This document shows positions 1 through 12,403 of a stretch of 64,000 bases of DNA, piece by piece. How positions within the stretch are numbered: the stretch's first letter is position 1; each line of letters opens with the position of its first letter. A program made the position numbers and the translations under genes. The notes under the pieces were generated by a model that was given only the letters and a program-made list of their open reading frames with translations, had not been told where the DNA came from and did not search any database. Source of the stretch: Glossina fuscipes (lineage: Eukaryota; Arthropoda; Insecta; Diptera; Glossinidae); NCBI RefSeq assembly GCF_014805625.2, contig NW_023998465.1:1034597-1098596 (forward strand), read 5' to 3'.

Positions 1-126
1 TTTTTTGCAAATAGAGACCAGGACTTCTATGAGAGAGGCATTTTGAAGTTACCTGTAAAATGACAACAAACCATACAACAAAACGGTGCATATTTGACCC
101 AAATCGGACAATCCGAAGTATGTTAA
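1..126 (+). pseudogene. mariner transposase, C-terminal end (cut by window edge)
   Basis: The frame from base 7 reads FYERGILKLPVK, then a stop at 61-63, then NGAYLTQIGQSEVC and a stop at 124-126. This is the usual end of a mariner (DD34D Tc1/mariner) transposase, with an FY-RGI-LP-KW block followed by NG-Y. The in-frame TGA sits where the family has the conserved Trp, so a TGG to TGA change is the likely break. The catalytic part would lie left of the window. About 80 bases from 98 onward recur nearly unchanged at 23849, which fits two copies of one mariner family. The assignment rests on motif recognition only. Confidence 0.72.
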
Positions 127-3100
127 ATAAAGTCCTGAAGTTCATATAAAAATAATGGATTTCTTTTTCCCCAACTAATGTTTATTAAGAAGCATTGTTG
201 TTAACTTAGCCAGTGAAATAAATCATAAGCCTCAAATTTAAAAGCATTAAAATCGGCTTTATTGCAAACTCTACCGCACTTGACATCTGAACCCACGGCC
301 ATTGAATTGTAGGTCGAGAACCTTTGCCTACTCGATCAATCAGGTGTATTTATTAAAAAGTAATTCAAATTCACGAGTAATGGAATATATATGAAATCAT
401 AATAGAAGTAAGGTTTGACTACTATACTATTTTACAACTTAGTTCTACTTAAAGCCTCTGCGACTTTAGAACCTTACTCTCTGACTTACGCTTAACGACT
501 GTCTACTTTCTCTGCATTTCTCTGCAACGTCATTTCGCCCGTTTTACTTTTGCTTTATTCTATCAATTCTCTGCTCACCGCTGTTCTAGACCTCTACAGT
601 TTATATATAAGTATGTGTATATATGTACAATTTCAATAAAGAATTAAGAACCAAATAAGATCTCTATCTGGCCTTGTTTGATTTAGGCTGTATTTTAGTG
701 TTATCAGGATGTGTTGATTAAGTAATAAAAAAGTGTAAATACTGCTGTGTTTGTGCTTAGTCCAGCACAATATCAATATCAATGAATTCTAAGAAACATC
801 AGCGAAAATTTCAAATTATGAGACAACGAACTAAATTGAGGCTCCTTTTACTCCTAGTACGGGAAAGATAATCCATTCCTACGGTGGCATCAAGGTTCAG
901 TCCAGCCATTAATCAGATTCTGAAGTGGGTTTAGGGTTGGTGGGCTGTCGTTACCGACTAAACTCGATATCATATAGGGATCAAAACATTCAAAAGAATC
1001 GCAGTGTATGAGTTGCGATGAAATCGTAAATAAAGTATGAGTAACTAACCAATTTGAAACTGATATGCCACCACAATAAGAAAAAAAGAAACATTTTGTT
1101 ATTCGCAAGAATGAATGTGTGTTTATGTGAAATAAATACACAATCTTGTTATCAATGCTAACGAGTGCTATAAACGAGGGGTATAAGCGTAGGGTAAAAA
1201 AATATATCCATCATCAGTCGACAACTTTAGCGGCGTCGTTGTTTGTCGGACTAAAGAGTTACTAGCAAACCGACCTTATTTTTTTTCATTCTCTCATTCT
1301 GTATAGTTAAATAATGAGTAAATAAATATGGGTAAATAATGGCATACTATAAGCATACCAATATTGTAGTTCTTCCTCAAAAAATTATTTATGTGAAGTC
1401 CGCTCAAAGGAATTGGTGCGCATTATTGAAAAATTCTAATATGTAGATAGATATCTGACCCTAAATTATTGGAAAAATCATCGAGGGATTTTTTGAAAAT
1501 GGTTAACTTCTAACCGAATTAAACGTCAATTGAGATATTGTAAATTAGAAAATTGCCAAGAAATATGATGTCACATTAACCAGTTCGGGTCATTTACTTG
1601 CCGAAGAATTAATCAAAATTCGCGACTTGGTTTTATAGATATGGTAGTTAAGAGACGTGTTGCTGCGCGAATTCATTTTTTTCGGGAACACGTTGTATTA
1701 TAGCCTAAAGAGCATAAAAATGTCACGAAAAATAAATGTGCACTTGAAATAAACAAATAACCGACAAATTATTGCAAATTAGCTGAAAGAATACAAAAAT
1801 ATTTGCTGTTAATTTAGCAAATTCATATCGGTTCATATGTGTTTGCAAAAAAACAGCGGCTTTTGTCTTTGTGAGAGAGATAAACTTGGGGAGAGCCGTG
1901 TCTGAAGATCTGTACTTTAGCTTGCAATAACAATATATCAAATCTAAAAACCCCGTAAGGTAAGAAATATTAATCCATTACGTCCATTCCAACTAATTCT
2001 GAAATAACAGACTTAGCTGATCGCGTTCTAAACTTCAAGTCGTTTTATTTGATGTCCGTATTGACCAGATTGTTAAAAAAAAATGAATCCAACATGTCGT
2101 GCCAAATGTAATTTGGAATTAACATAGTCAGCTCTACTCTCCAAGTCCTCCGAGTTGATAACCATATCGACGGTATTTCGAAGAAAAAATTAATCCACTA
2201 CTACGCGACGTCTACGGTATTTAATTTGGAACATACCCATTTAGCTTCTCGCCTTATGCTCTCCTTTTTTTTACACCCCATCGATTGATTCATAAAGAAA
2301 AAGCCACAAAATAGTGACAAAAATGGAATTTGAGCCCTTATAAGTTTTGGTGGGCATGGCGGATTTTTTGTCTCCTTGCACATAAATAGTAAGGATTTTT
2401 TTAAAGTAAATGTAAAAAGTTTCAGTCTTCTATCTTTCTTAATTTGGAAGTTAAAAACAAAAACCTGCAAACAATTACTAAAGGAAACGGAAGTGGTTTC
2501 AGTGTACGCTTTAAAGCGAGCGTCTATTTTGAAGGGAGTGGACCAGTTTCAACACCAACCTTTGCGCAGAAGCTTCCATCGCTTCTACCAAAATTGAAAT
2601 CGTTATCTTAATTTTTACATTTAGGAGAGTCTCAACGACGCACACCATACAGAGGGACAGACATTGCTAAATCGACTTAGAATCAGGATCAGGAAATAAT
2701 ATGCCTACCTGCCACGATCGTCTTTTTGCCTAATGTTGTGCTTATAAATTTTATAAATGTAAAAGATTATTCTTCATAAAATGTTGGGTCAGTTTGGGAA
2801 CTCTGCGCGCGCGTTGTAGTCGCATTTTAAATCCTTGCAAGAAATATTTCCATTTCTTAGTGTATCTTTTTGCTTTTCTGCTTTATTCGAGTCTAAAGTA
2901 TAAAAATCTTTAAAAGAATAAAGTGTGTAATTTAATTTATTTTTAATTTACAATTAGAGCTCTTGGTAAAAGTTCTCTTTTTCCTGTTAATCTGTGTTTA
3001 CAGTTTGTTTTGGTTTTGCTCTATATTTACAGTGATAAGAATAGTAAGAAATTTGGTTTAATTTGCTGACAATTTTTGTTTCGTGGAGTCTTTTAGTTTT

Positions 3101-3429
3101 TCGCTCTTCTTTTTTTTTCATAATCTCCTTCTGCCGTGTTTTACTGGACATGGATTTTTTATTTGCATCATGTCGTGTGAAAACGGGCCTAGAATCTGCA
3201 TGATTCATATCATGCTGGTTCTGCGAAAGATTTTGCCATACAAAGTGTGTTAATAACCGTGCTGCACATCCAGTCCTGGATCCTTCAAAAGGATTACGAC
3301 GCTGACATCCTGGCTGTAGAAAGCGGGACATTGATTTCTTTAAATTCTTTACGGAGACGAGAAGTATTTTCTCGAATTTGAGCAAAAATCTTGGCCCTTT
3401 GTGTGATAAGTTTGCAAAAAATGAAGACT
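127..3429. other. no supportable gene; possible LTR-like stretch near 340-660
   Basis: AT-rich sequence with only short, scattered open frames that match nothing I know. At about 600-650 a TATATAAG run is followed by AATAAAGAATTAAG, the arrangement of promoter and polyadenylation signal seen in LTRs. No partner copy, primer-binding site or terminal repeat is visible, so a solo LTR is only a weak guess. The remainder, including 850-2980, holds nothing I can name. Confidence 0.3.
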
Positions 3430-3499
3430 ATGTTCAACGAGTGTCGTTATATTGAGTTCTCGCACGTCTGATGCGTTGATTTAAGTTAGCTCTTCCACA

Positions 3500-4085
3500 A
3501 TGTCTACAATGACTGTTAGTGTTTCTACTATTGTTGAGCCAGTTGATAATAAAAAAGTTACAAATAAGCGGGGAAGTCGTTCTGGTTTTAGCTACGGTGA
3601 AGTGGCAAGGGTATCTCGTCCCAGTGATGTCGCTCACTCTACTCAGGCGTCATCGCGTAAAACTAATAAAGAAAATAATAAATCCAGCTCCCCTTTTGGC
3701 TGTTTGAGTGTGAATGAGGATCACCAGTGTGGGCAGGTCGCACAAGCTGCTTGTGCAAATGTGGTTAGCCCTTCTATATTCTCCCCAACTCACCACTTGT
3801 GATCCGCTCCGTTCCTAGTAGAGATGGCATTTGCTTGATTTCCGTTTCTCCCAGAAAGCCAATATTTGCGTCAAGACCGGCATCAAATACATGCGTGGAT
3901 AACAAAAAAAGATATCTGGCCGCGAAAGTCTCATCAGTTAATTTAAAGCGTGTTAGCATTCTCAAATTTGCACCGTCTCAATTTAGAGCAATCTCGTCTT
4001 TTAAAGTGCTAGTTCTGACTGAAAGCATGGAAATTTTGACTAAATTGTGGCCAGTTGGATCCTAAATTAAGGATTTTATCCCTCG
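3500..4085 (+). pseudogene. LINE family A ORF1 remnant
   Basis: The first part (3500-3802) encodes about 100 residues rich in Ser, Thr, Asn and Lys from ATG. A second, frame-shifted part (about 3799-4085) contains RYLAAKVSSVNLKRVSI, FRAISSFKVLV, ESMEILTKLWPVG and then IKDFIPRDRPR after a stop. The F-K-V, M-E, LWP-G, F-PR order is the C-terminal region found in ORF1 proteins of Jockey/CR1-type LINEs, which bind element RNA. It precedes the endonuclease by about 60 bases, the normal order. Function is lost through the frameshift and the stop before IKDFIP. Confidence 0.6.
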
Positions 4086-4134
4086 TGATCGACCCCGTCA
4101 TATTATTGCAATAGCCTTTTCTTCCTCAAAATCT

Positions 4135-5830
4135 AAATGTTGCTTCAGGCCCCTTAACTCTCATTTATCAAAATGGAATCTATTCATTTCACATATTAGG
4201 AGCCTAAATTCAGTAATTCGTTCTACTCTCCTAAATTCAGTGAGCACGGAGTTTTCCTGTTTGGCCTTCACTGAAAGTTGGTTAAAGCCTGATCAAAATT
4301 CGTCGGAACTTGTTCATAATTCCAGGTTTTAAGAAAGGACCGATTGAATCGCATTGGTGGTGGTGCTTTAATTGCCATATATTCGGCAATTCCGTCCTAC
4401 TGAATTGAATTTTACACCACTCCCTACGTTGAATTTATTGCTACTTGAGCGAAAATTCCTAATAAACACTTATATGTGAGCTGCTCCTATATTCCCCCAA
4501 CTTCGGATACCTCCATATATAAGAATCAGGCCGTCTTTATTTGTGAAGTTGCCAAGCAGTTTAAACCTACCGATTTAGCATTGGGTGACTTCAATTTGCC
4601 ACTTGGTGTTACAGTGACAATTGTGTCTACTTGATTCCTACTTCAACATCTGGTAGAGCTGTTGTCTTCTTTAATGAATTATTCGATCATAATTTAATTC
4701 AATACAACGGTACCTCTAATTGTAATGATCGATCTTTGCCAATTCCCCGAGATTAGTGTAAATCGTTGTCCACCTTTTAGTTTACCTGAGGATCCTTATC
4801 ATCCAACAAAGTGTATTTTCTTTCATCGCAAGGATGATGGTTCGCTGCTCTAACGTTCCAAATCCAAATTTTGACACATTGTGCTAAAATCCCATTTGTG
4901 ACATATTGTGCTTAATCTCTCAATTGGAAATATTGAAAGCTTACTGTCATCTTTCTACAAAATATTAAATCAACCCATTTATGCATCCGTTCCGGTCAAG
5001 CACTCCCGACATCGAAGCAGATGTGCTCCGTGGTTTAACAAGACATTGAATAATGTAAAAATAGCAAAAGCAAACATTTCAAAAAATTTTCGAAAAGTGG
5101 CTCTGCTTGCAACTATTTCGCTTTTTCAGCTGCAAGGCATAGATTTAATTTCCTCAGCCAATATTATTGCAAATACCTTCAGTTCATAAAATCCTCGCTG
5201 TTTGCTAATCGTAAATACTTTTTTAAGTTTGTTAACTCCAAAAGAAAAATCTCCTTAAATCCCTCGCATGTTTCTTTCAATGGCTCTGAGTCCGTTGATA
5301 ATATTGAAGCCTCGAATCTCTTTGCTCAATACTTTCGACGACAATTGTAAACTTCTCATTCCGATTTACCGTATTCGATAGCTAACTCCGTTTCGATTCC
5401 TTACTTGGTCATTTCAGAAAATGACGTTTCGGATGGTTTCAGGTCTGTAAGATATAGTTGTGTGTTTGGGGCTGATTTGATTTCATCATGTATACTTAAA
5501 CCATGCTGGATAAGCTCTTATCTGCATAACATATCATTCAAGGTTCTGTTTCAGTTTATAACCTCGGATGAATTTCCTGTGACAGCTAGCATCCCTCAAG
5601 GCCCCTTTGATTCAATTTATACATTAATGATCTCCTCAGATTAAATCTAACCAGATCTTATCTGACGACGTTATACTGTCTTCTTCCTCCCCCTTGGAAT
5701 CGCAATCGTGTTAGCTTCACCTTGACTTAAATAATTTGGTTACAGGGTGCTCGTTAAATTTTACGAAATTAATTTTAAAAAAATAAAAGAAGTTTTCTTT
5801 CTCAAGATGCAAGCCTTGCAATACTGAGTA
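4135..5830 (+). pseudogene. LINE family A ORF2 (endonuclease and reverse transcriptase), broken
   Basis: Endonuclease motifs are visible near 4180-4300 (SHIRSLNSVIRS, then FTESWLKPDQ) and at about 4584 (LGDFNLPL), as in the apurinic-type endonuclease of LINEs. The C-terminal endonuclease/linker junction reads CAPWFNKTL at about 5020. The RT part has VISENDVSDGFRS at 5405 and then PQG and IYTLMISSD at about 5590-5640, where an active copy would have PQGS, the ND block and YADD. A deletion of several hundred bases removes the middle of the RT, and multiple stops and frameshifts follow. Homology to the copies at 7020 and 43530 supports the call. Confidence 0.75.
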
Positions 5831-6352
5831 TTTCATTGATCCAGACACTTTTTGTTCATTAAGCCGTATCAATGTGAATATAATTATGAGCTTTTTAAAT
5901 CGTTTGGAGGTGTTCGCATAAACCTAAATGTTGTTTATCACTTAATTTCAATATGGGATTCTATAAAGACTATCAAAACAAGTTTGCTTAATATACGCGA
6001 TTTGCCTATGTCGTATTTAAAATAACTTACAATCTTAACATCTTATTATGATATAAATGAACTGGTATTGTTTTGCATGTTTGAAAAAGCTATGGGCTTC
6101 ACTTGCAATTGGGTTCTGTACGGGTTGTGGACGTGCCTCTATGCTAGTTGTGTACATACTTTTTTTTTTGTTTTTCTTTTTAATTTTTTAAAAATGAATT
6201 ATTATTTAATTTTTTTGTTTCTTTATTTCCTTACATACTTTATACTAGTTTTTAAAGTTAATTAGTATTGGATTCACTTCCAAGAGCCAATTGAATTCCA
6301 CTGTTAATATGTTTTGGTTGAGCTTCATGTGTAAGTAAATAAATAAATAAAA

Positions 6353-7019
6353 CATTTGTTAATGTGTTAGAGAAGCTAGAAAACGGTAGATAAGGGTATA
6401 ACATCTCAGCCGAGATTCATTTGACGCAGGAAGCTTTTTGGTAATGTCTAAAAAGAATTTATGTGTTATGTTAAATACACATTATAGATATTTTCCTTCA
6501 CTAAGCAAGTTTGAATATCCGTCTCATTGATATCCTGCGGTGGGGGTACTAAGTACCGTGCGTATCTCTTTACATACATAGAAAGTTGTAGCGTAGACAT
6601 AAAAGGGTGAAATTTTATTTAAGATTCATTTCTTCCGAATGTTTTAAAAATGTTATTTCTACGCGTAAAGATATGCAATAAATTATATTAGTAACGTGTA
6701 TATATATATATACTGACAAGTACACGTAATGCTTATGAAAACATATCTTTTCTATTTACTCGAAAAAAAAAAAATATATACATAACCATGCGTCACTGTA
6801 TTGTCTTAAAAGTCGTACGCTTTGTTACAGCAGAACGCTGTTCAACGTTATTCGTTGTTCTTGATGTCAATTAAAATATTTAGAATCATTTGGTTAAATA
6901 TTAACAACAACAAAAGCAGTTAAGACACGAACGGTAAGAAAAATGAAAAAGCACATGCTTTTTAGGTATGTGGGCTTACTTGGGTATTCTTACGTAAGAG
7001 ACATGCTAAATTACTTAAA
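6353..7019. other. spacer between two LINE copies; no gene seen
   Basis: AT-rich sequence with a short TA microsatellite at about 6698-6712 and an A-run near 6764-6775. No coding similarity is recognised. Confidence 0.4.
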
Positions 7020-8953
7020 GTTCTTGATGATTTTGAAACCTCAAATCTCTTTGCTGAATACTTCCGACGAAACTCTTCGACTGCTAATTCCGATTTAAAT
7101 GTACGCTACCAATATCCTATAACCAATTCAGTTTAAATTTCTAGTCTGGTCAATTCAGAAAATGACGGTTTAAGCTTTCCAAAGTCTAGTTGTGCGCCTG
7201 GACCTAATGGAATTCAATCATGCGTACTTAAATCATGCGCTGTCGAGCTGTGTGGTGTTATTTCAAAGAATTTCAACCAGTCTTTGAATTTAGGTGTTTT
7301 CCCTTTGCGTTGGAAGAGTAATCTGCTTATTCCTATTTACATAAAAATAGACAACCAGTTGAAGTATTGCCAAGTTGAGTGTCTTACCGAAAGTGTTCGA
7401 GCGAATTGTGACTCAGAATATGGCCTTTGCCATCAAATCGTATATTTTTCCTCTCCAACATGGCTTTCGTTAAGGAAGATTTTCGTTCACCAATCTGTTA
7501 GAGTTTACTTGTCATATTTTCAAGGCCTTTTATAACGTTTTATTTGGTTAACCATAACTTTTTGATCTTTAAACTCTAGGCCTATGGTGGGTAACCTCGG
7601 ATGTACGCAAGAGATCATTCAGGGTTCTGTTCAACTTCATCACCTCGATTAAATTTCGTATGACGTGTGATGCTCCTCAAGGCATTAATGGTCATCGGTG
7701 ATTAAATCCAGCCAGATCTTATAGTAAGCTGATGATGCGAAGCTGTGCTCTTCCTTTTCCATAGAATCGCAATCACATCACCTTCATATTGGCCTAAATA
7801 CTTTGACTGGATGGTGCTCGTTTAATTCTATGAAATTAAATCTAAATAAATGTAAGAAGCTTTCTTTCTCAAGAAGGAAGTCATTCATTATTCAGTATTT
7901 CACTGATTCGCACTAGTAGTAGTATGTGGGTTCGTTCACAGATGCGTTCTATTTAACCAAAAGTTACGTTTTAACTTGCATATTGAACTCTCGTTAAGCA
8001 AAGCTAGGTCCGCGCTTGGTTTTATAAAGAGATAGTCCAAAGAGCTTGATGATCCTTATATTACGAAAAGGTTGTATATGGGTTTGGTTAGACCTATAGT
8101 TGAGTATGCCTCTGTTTTGTGGTCTCGTTCATATAGGTGCTATGTAGATTCAATTGAATATGTTCAAAAGTAATTCTTGCTGTTTTCCCTTAAGAATTTG
8201 GGTTAGGGCCTGATTGCCTGTCTTCCCCCCTATGAAAATAGGTTGCTTCTGTTATGCTTACGGTCACGAGAAACGTAGATTTATTCTTGGCGTTTCCATC
8301 TTAATCAAAGTAATAAATGGTTCTATAGACTCCCCCGCATTACTTGGTGAGATAAGCTTTAATGTCCCTAACCGCTTCTCTAGGCTCTGCATCTTTACTA
8401 ACCTTAGTCAATGTAAACACAATTATGAGGTGTTTAGCCCGCCCAGAGTTGTTTGCAGGAACCTAAATGATGCCTATTACTTGTTCTCAATATCGAATTC
8501 TTTAAGCGTCTATTAAAGCAAGTTTGTTTAATGCGCGCGATTTACCTATGGAGTACTTAAACGAACTTGCATTTTTAAATTCTCATTTTTTTTTTTTTAT
8601 TTCGAAAACTAAATGGTGTTCTTAACGTTGTCGGTTGCCAAGCTTATGCATGTTTGCAATGGTTTAGGAGTTCACTTGCACCCTTGATCTGTTCTTTATG
8701 TGGGTGCGCTTCTGTGCTAGCTTTGTACATGCTTTTTTTTCTTTTTTTTTTTCTTTCTTATTTATTTATACATGAATTATTATTTTAAGTTACTCTGTTT
8801 TTATTATTCTTTCTTCACATTTTCCTATATGTTGTATATTAGCTTTTAAAATAATTAGTATAAGATAAACTATTAAGATTTACTTGATTCAACTGTTAAT
8901 TTGGCTTAGTTGAATTTCATGTATAAGTAAGTAAATAAGTAAATAAATAAATT
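7020..8953 (+). mobile_element. LINE family A copy 2, 5'-truncated
   Basis: Similarity to copy 1 starts abruptly at about 7020, inside the ORF2 linker (SNLFAEYFRRN), and runs to a TAAG/TAAA-type tail at about 8925-8951. A sharp 5' truncation with an intact 3' tail is the typical product of target-primed reverse transcription that stopped early. Copy 2 has the same orientation as copy 1, about 670 bases downstream. The 3' UTRs are alignable (for example tgctagttgtgtacatac in copy 1 against tgctagctttgtacatgc here). Confidence 0.8.
7040..8515 (+). pseudogene. LINE family A ORF2, RT to C-terminus, broken
   Basis: CAPGPNGIQSCVLKSC at about 7190-7240 corresponds to the SPGPDGI block at the start of LINE RTs. 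ADDAKLCSS at about 7730 is the remains of the YADD catalytic region, and LNLNKCKKLSFSRRK follows. The C-terminal domain near 8160-8515 includes KRRFILGVSILIKVINGSID and QCKHNYEVF. Unlike copy 1 it lacks the large RT deletion, but it has many stops and frameshifts. It defines what the other copies lost. Confidence 0.75.
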
Positions 8954-9479
8954 CATTTGCATAAGATTGTTCTTAGTAGGGATCATCATCATGAAAGTTA
9001 TTTGCGCGTAAATTACCGAAAGCGCGTTCTTGATTTTGTGAAGATTCGGAGCAATAGCGCTATAAATATAATAATAATGCCGCGACTATACTTATATTAC
9101 CCGTGCTTCCGTTGTTTGTACTGCAGATTAGCTATTAAATAAATATTATAACAAAGCAGTCCAGAAGATATACCAATATTACACGTAAATTTTCAAAACA
9201 ATATGTAATTGATTGTGAAATATCTTTATTTATTATTGATTTAACAATATTTTAATATTTGCAAGAAAGGTCTAATCTTAAATGCCATTACGTCAATATA
9301 GAATATTCAAGCAATATCTAGCGAAGCCTGGCGCTACGTCCGACCGCTAAATAAGCGGCTGGTTGTCTGAGTGCTTTGATCACCGAAGGCGCGTAGGTCT
9401 CGTGGGTAAGGCAAATGTTGTAGGTGGCTTAATTCGTCAATTTTCTGGGGGCAAAAAATTAATTAGTTGCTAGCAGTTT
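8954..9479. other. no gene seen
   Basis: Sequence between the LINE tail and the next LINE relic. Short open frames only, with no recognised similarity. Confidence 0.35.
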
Positions 9480-10095
9480 CTACAATTGTTTTATCAAAAC
9501 GTTCGTGGTTTAAGTATAAAGCTTCGGGATGCAAACATCAGAAATTCAACTGTTGATTTTCACGTGTTAGCGTTTTGTATACCGTGGTTTGAGCAAAATA
9601 TGCGTTTTTCTGAAATTTTTTACGATAATTTCGACGCACCCAGGTCTCATAGATCCTCTAGGTCAGGTGGTTGGATTCTCTTTGCTAATTGCGCACCACC
9701 TCCTGTAGTCGCTCTAAGGTCCTCCAGTCGTAGTAAGGCGGAATTGAAATAAATTGAAATTTTGCGTATTGTGTTCAAACATACCAACCGTTTATTCAAA
9801 CTGCGAACAAAATTGCCATTTCAATTTATCAGCAGCATGTTGGTCTCCTAGAAGATATTTCCATGTCACTTAGACTATATGATAGGTGTATCGTATCATA
9901 TCGACAAATATAGTGTGGAGCCTAGACAGAAAGGCTTCCTCTTTCATCTCAGTATTCTAGTAGATATGACGAATTTTTGACGAATATTTATCCCGGGCAT
10001 AATAGAGCTTAATTTAACCTGTCACTCCCTCAGTAATCAGCTGGATATGGTATTTGCTAACAATTTAGATATTGCAATACTACGGTACTATTCGG
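9480..10095 (+). pseudogene. LINE endonuclease domain fragment (different family)
   Basis: The frame at 9486 reads FYQNVRGLSIKLRDANI, the classic N-terminal start of a LINE apurinic-type endonuclease, then HVLAFCIPWFEQN where the family has the catalytic TETW block (lost here), then RSGGWILFA for the RGGG-hydrophobic strand. Further down, in another frame, NQLDMVFANNLDIAILRY at about 10030-10085 matches the LDLVFVN region near the endonuclease C-terminus. No RT follows, so this is an isolated fragment. It differs from family A, which reads SHIRSLNS at the same place. Confidence 0.7.
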
Positions 10096-11576
10096 ACAGC
10101 TAATTGAGAATAGGTATTTCAACTTTCCATCTTTCGAGATTGAGGAACAGTGAAGCAGTGGCTGGTGAAATCCATCGTAATCGAAGCATCAAAATATAGA
10201 GGAACATTCACCTGTTTGGTGGCTTCGTGCTAAACAATTAGCACAGTAATTATTGGTTCGAACAAAGCCAAGACGGCGGCGACGATTACAGGAAGGGAAG
10301 ATTCAGAAAAACAGTACAGGATGATGACGATCGTATAATTGATATTTATGAATTTTTGGCTATCGTTCTATATCGATTCTAAAATAAAGAAACATAAATA
10401 ATGAATTTTAACAAAAAATCTCAAAATGGGAAATGTAGTTAGCAAAATATAGACTTTAAATAGTAAGTTACGATAAATCTAGAAAATTGTTCAATTTTAC
10501 AACGGTATTAAACTTAATTTAGTGATTGGACGAGTGATTGGTTCTAAGTCGGTTTTGGTTTCGACTACTCAAATAACTTTATCTAGGCGCTTGAAGGTTC
10601 TCACAATATGATCTAATTACCATGCATTGGATGGTAAATTTTCGTTCATGATAAATTTCATTCCATTTTGCATTGACTTGAGGTATTCCTGTTTTCATCG
10701 AACAGCCGTCAAATATTCTTAAGTGGCAATTAAAGGTGAATCACTTTGACTCTTTTCCATCGGACAAATTTTCGGAAACGGTTTTTATAATGGTAAGTAA
10801 AGAAGTGCCACTTAGTAAATGCCAAAGCAGTGATGCTTGTTGGAGCTAAAAACGTAAGTAGCATTAACATGGATGGAAATTGCTCAGTCATCAAATAATA
10901 ACGAAACGATAGATAACAAATTTCTGGGATCTGGTCTTTCCTTTCTATCGAATTATCGTCATTTTGGGTCGATAAAAATGAAAATAGAAAAAGCAAGTTG
11001 CATCTACCATCCTTAGCATTATGAACTGACAGAAGTGTAGAATAAAAAACACATTTTGGGTAAAACGCGCGTCCTAGCCATATTATATTTCGACGAAATC
11101 AACGATAGCAAGAATAAAAAATATCCCGAGGGAATCTGTCTCTTGGCTGAAATATCAATTGACGAAATTCTTGAAAAGTTTACCTAATAGGAAGTTTTAT
11201 AAATTTCTTTAAATAATTCTAAATTGCATTTTTTTGGTATTTTACCTAAAAGAGGAAAACCAAACATATACGAAAATATTAAACTAATTCCGTTATACTC
11301 CTCCACGGAACGGAAGAAAAACATAAAGATTTTATATGTTTAGTACCACACATACCCCCATTCTTTCAGAAACGTCTAGTTTTTTACTACTTTAAGTCAT
11401 TTGTAGGATATTCAGTTAATTTTGAAAGTGTTCTAAGTCAATTCAGAGTTTAAAAACAACATTTTGGTATGAAATCCACTTAAAATTTCATGTCCATAAA
11501 AATTTTCCATTAATCAGTTTTTTTTGATTTACTCAAATGCAGTTCATTAAATATCTGGAAACAAGAAATATATGAC
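10096..11576. other. no supportable gene
   Basis: About 1.5 kb of AT-rich sequence with no recognisable domain on either strand. A TTCGAAC-like string near 10256 is not part of a tRNA cloverleaf. Confidence 0.35.
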
Positions 11577-11885
11577 TTAGACCACTTTCATAAATATCAG
11601 CACATGTGACCATTCAAATCCGTGAATGAAATATGTTTGGATGACTTCGTGTGTAACATTCTTCATAAATTGAATACATTGACGTTTAAGTGCACGTCTT
11701 GCACCTACGAAACTTCGTCCATTAACGCTCATAATGCTGCGAGGGGGTCCCGTTCTGTCTGTAAAGCGTGTAAACGCGACTAAAGAAACTGATGTTGACA
11801 AATCGGAACATAATTCTAAGCGTGTATTCTTTGTAGAAAAGCAAACAAATATAAACATATAGCCCTTGAACTAAGAGGCTTCATG
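11577..11885 (-). pseudogene. BEL/Pao retrotransposon integrase core fragment
   Basis: On the minus strand an open segment of about 93 codons reads MFIFVCFSTKNTRLELCSDL, then STSVSLVAFTRFTDR, then SVNGRSFVGARRALKRQ and GFEWSHV. The order VCF-TK-HLEL-SDLST, then FTRF--RRG-P, then SDNG--FVGA---L, then GIEWHF is diagnostic for BEL/Pao integrases. The second catalytic Asp (SDNG) is Val here, so the enzyme would be inactive even if expressed. No other BEL/Pao domain is seen nearby. Confidence 0.78.
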
Positions 11886-12403
11886 TAAAGAAGAACCTTT
11901 TTTTGACCCAAAATTCGATTTGAAACGTACAAGACATTAGCTGACAACCGCGATGTCCTAAAAATTCATGAAGATAAGTTAAATATAGGGTACAGAAACG
12001 CGAACAACCTGGTAACAACATTGGAATTTTTTGTTATGTTTTAGTAGACTTGCTTTTATGACTTGCAATTAATCTAAAAACGTTTTAACCGCTTTCAGTA
12101 GGACCTCATTTTGTGAAATTAATAGCACCTGAGTGCAATGCTTGAAATAAATGATTCTTTACAAATGTTATTTCATGTTGCATTAATTAAATATTTTTGG
12201 AGGTATTTATCTCGATGTTTATAAAAAGAGCGTTTTACAAAGCGAAACACCTAAGCTATGACATGTATACGAAGAAAGTCTAGCGAGAATATTTTCATGA
12301 ATGACAGTTATTTGACAAACTATTGTTGGTTTTATTTTATAAAATTTAGACCGGAAGAAACTTGATCGATATTTTGTTTTAGATTTGGGTAGGTGAAATA
12401 ACC
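11886..12403. other. no supportable gene
   Basis: AT-rich sequence upstream of the gypsy element. No copy of the 3' LTR-like sequence at 16040-16345 is visible here, so the element's 5' LTR is either missing or too diverged to recognise. Confidence 0.35.

Larger units (their letters stand above)
3430..6352 (+). mobile_element. non-LTR retrotransposon (LINE), family A copy 1, Jockey/CR1-like
   Basis: A decayed LINE reads in order: ORF1 remnant, endonuclease, reverse transcriptase, AT-rich 3' UTR, and a tail of repeated TAAA-type units (gtaagtaaataaataaataaa) at about 6331-6352. Two further copies lie at 7020-8953 (same strand) and 43530-45195 (opposite strand). They share stretches such as FKFVNSK and SHVSFNGSES in the ORF2 linker. 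The RT of this copy has lost the segment between CILKPC and WISSYL, which copy 2 retains, so this copy carries an internal deletion. Clade placement is by motif style and is tentative. Confidence 0.8.

Noticed and set aside
2987..3385. Minus-strand frame of 132 codons just upstream of LINE copy 1
   Set aside because: No recognisable family; basic, Lys-rich composition explained by T-rich sequence on the plus strand. Not strong enough to call a gene.
10250..10262. GGTTCGAAC string suggestive of a tRNA T-arm
   Set aside because: No acceptor, anticodon or D-arm pairing can be found around it.
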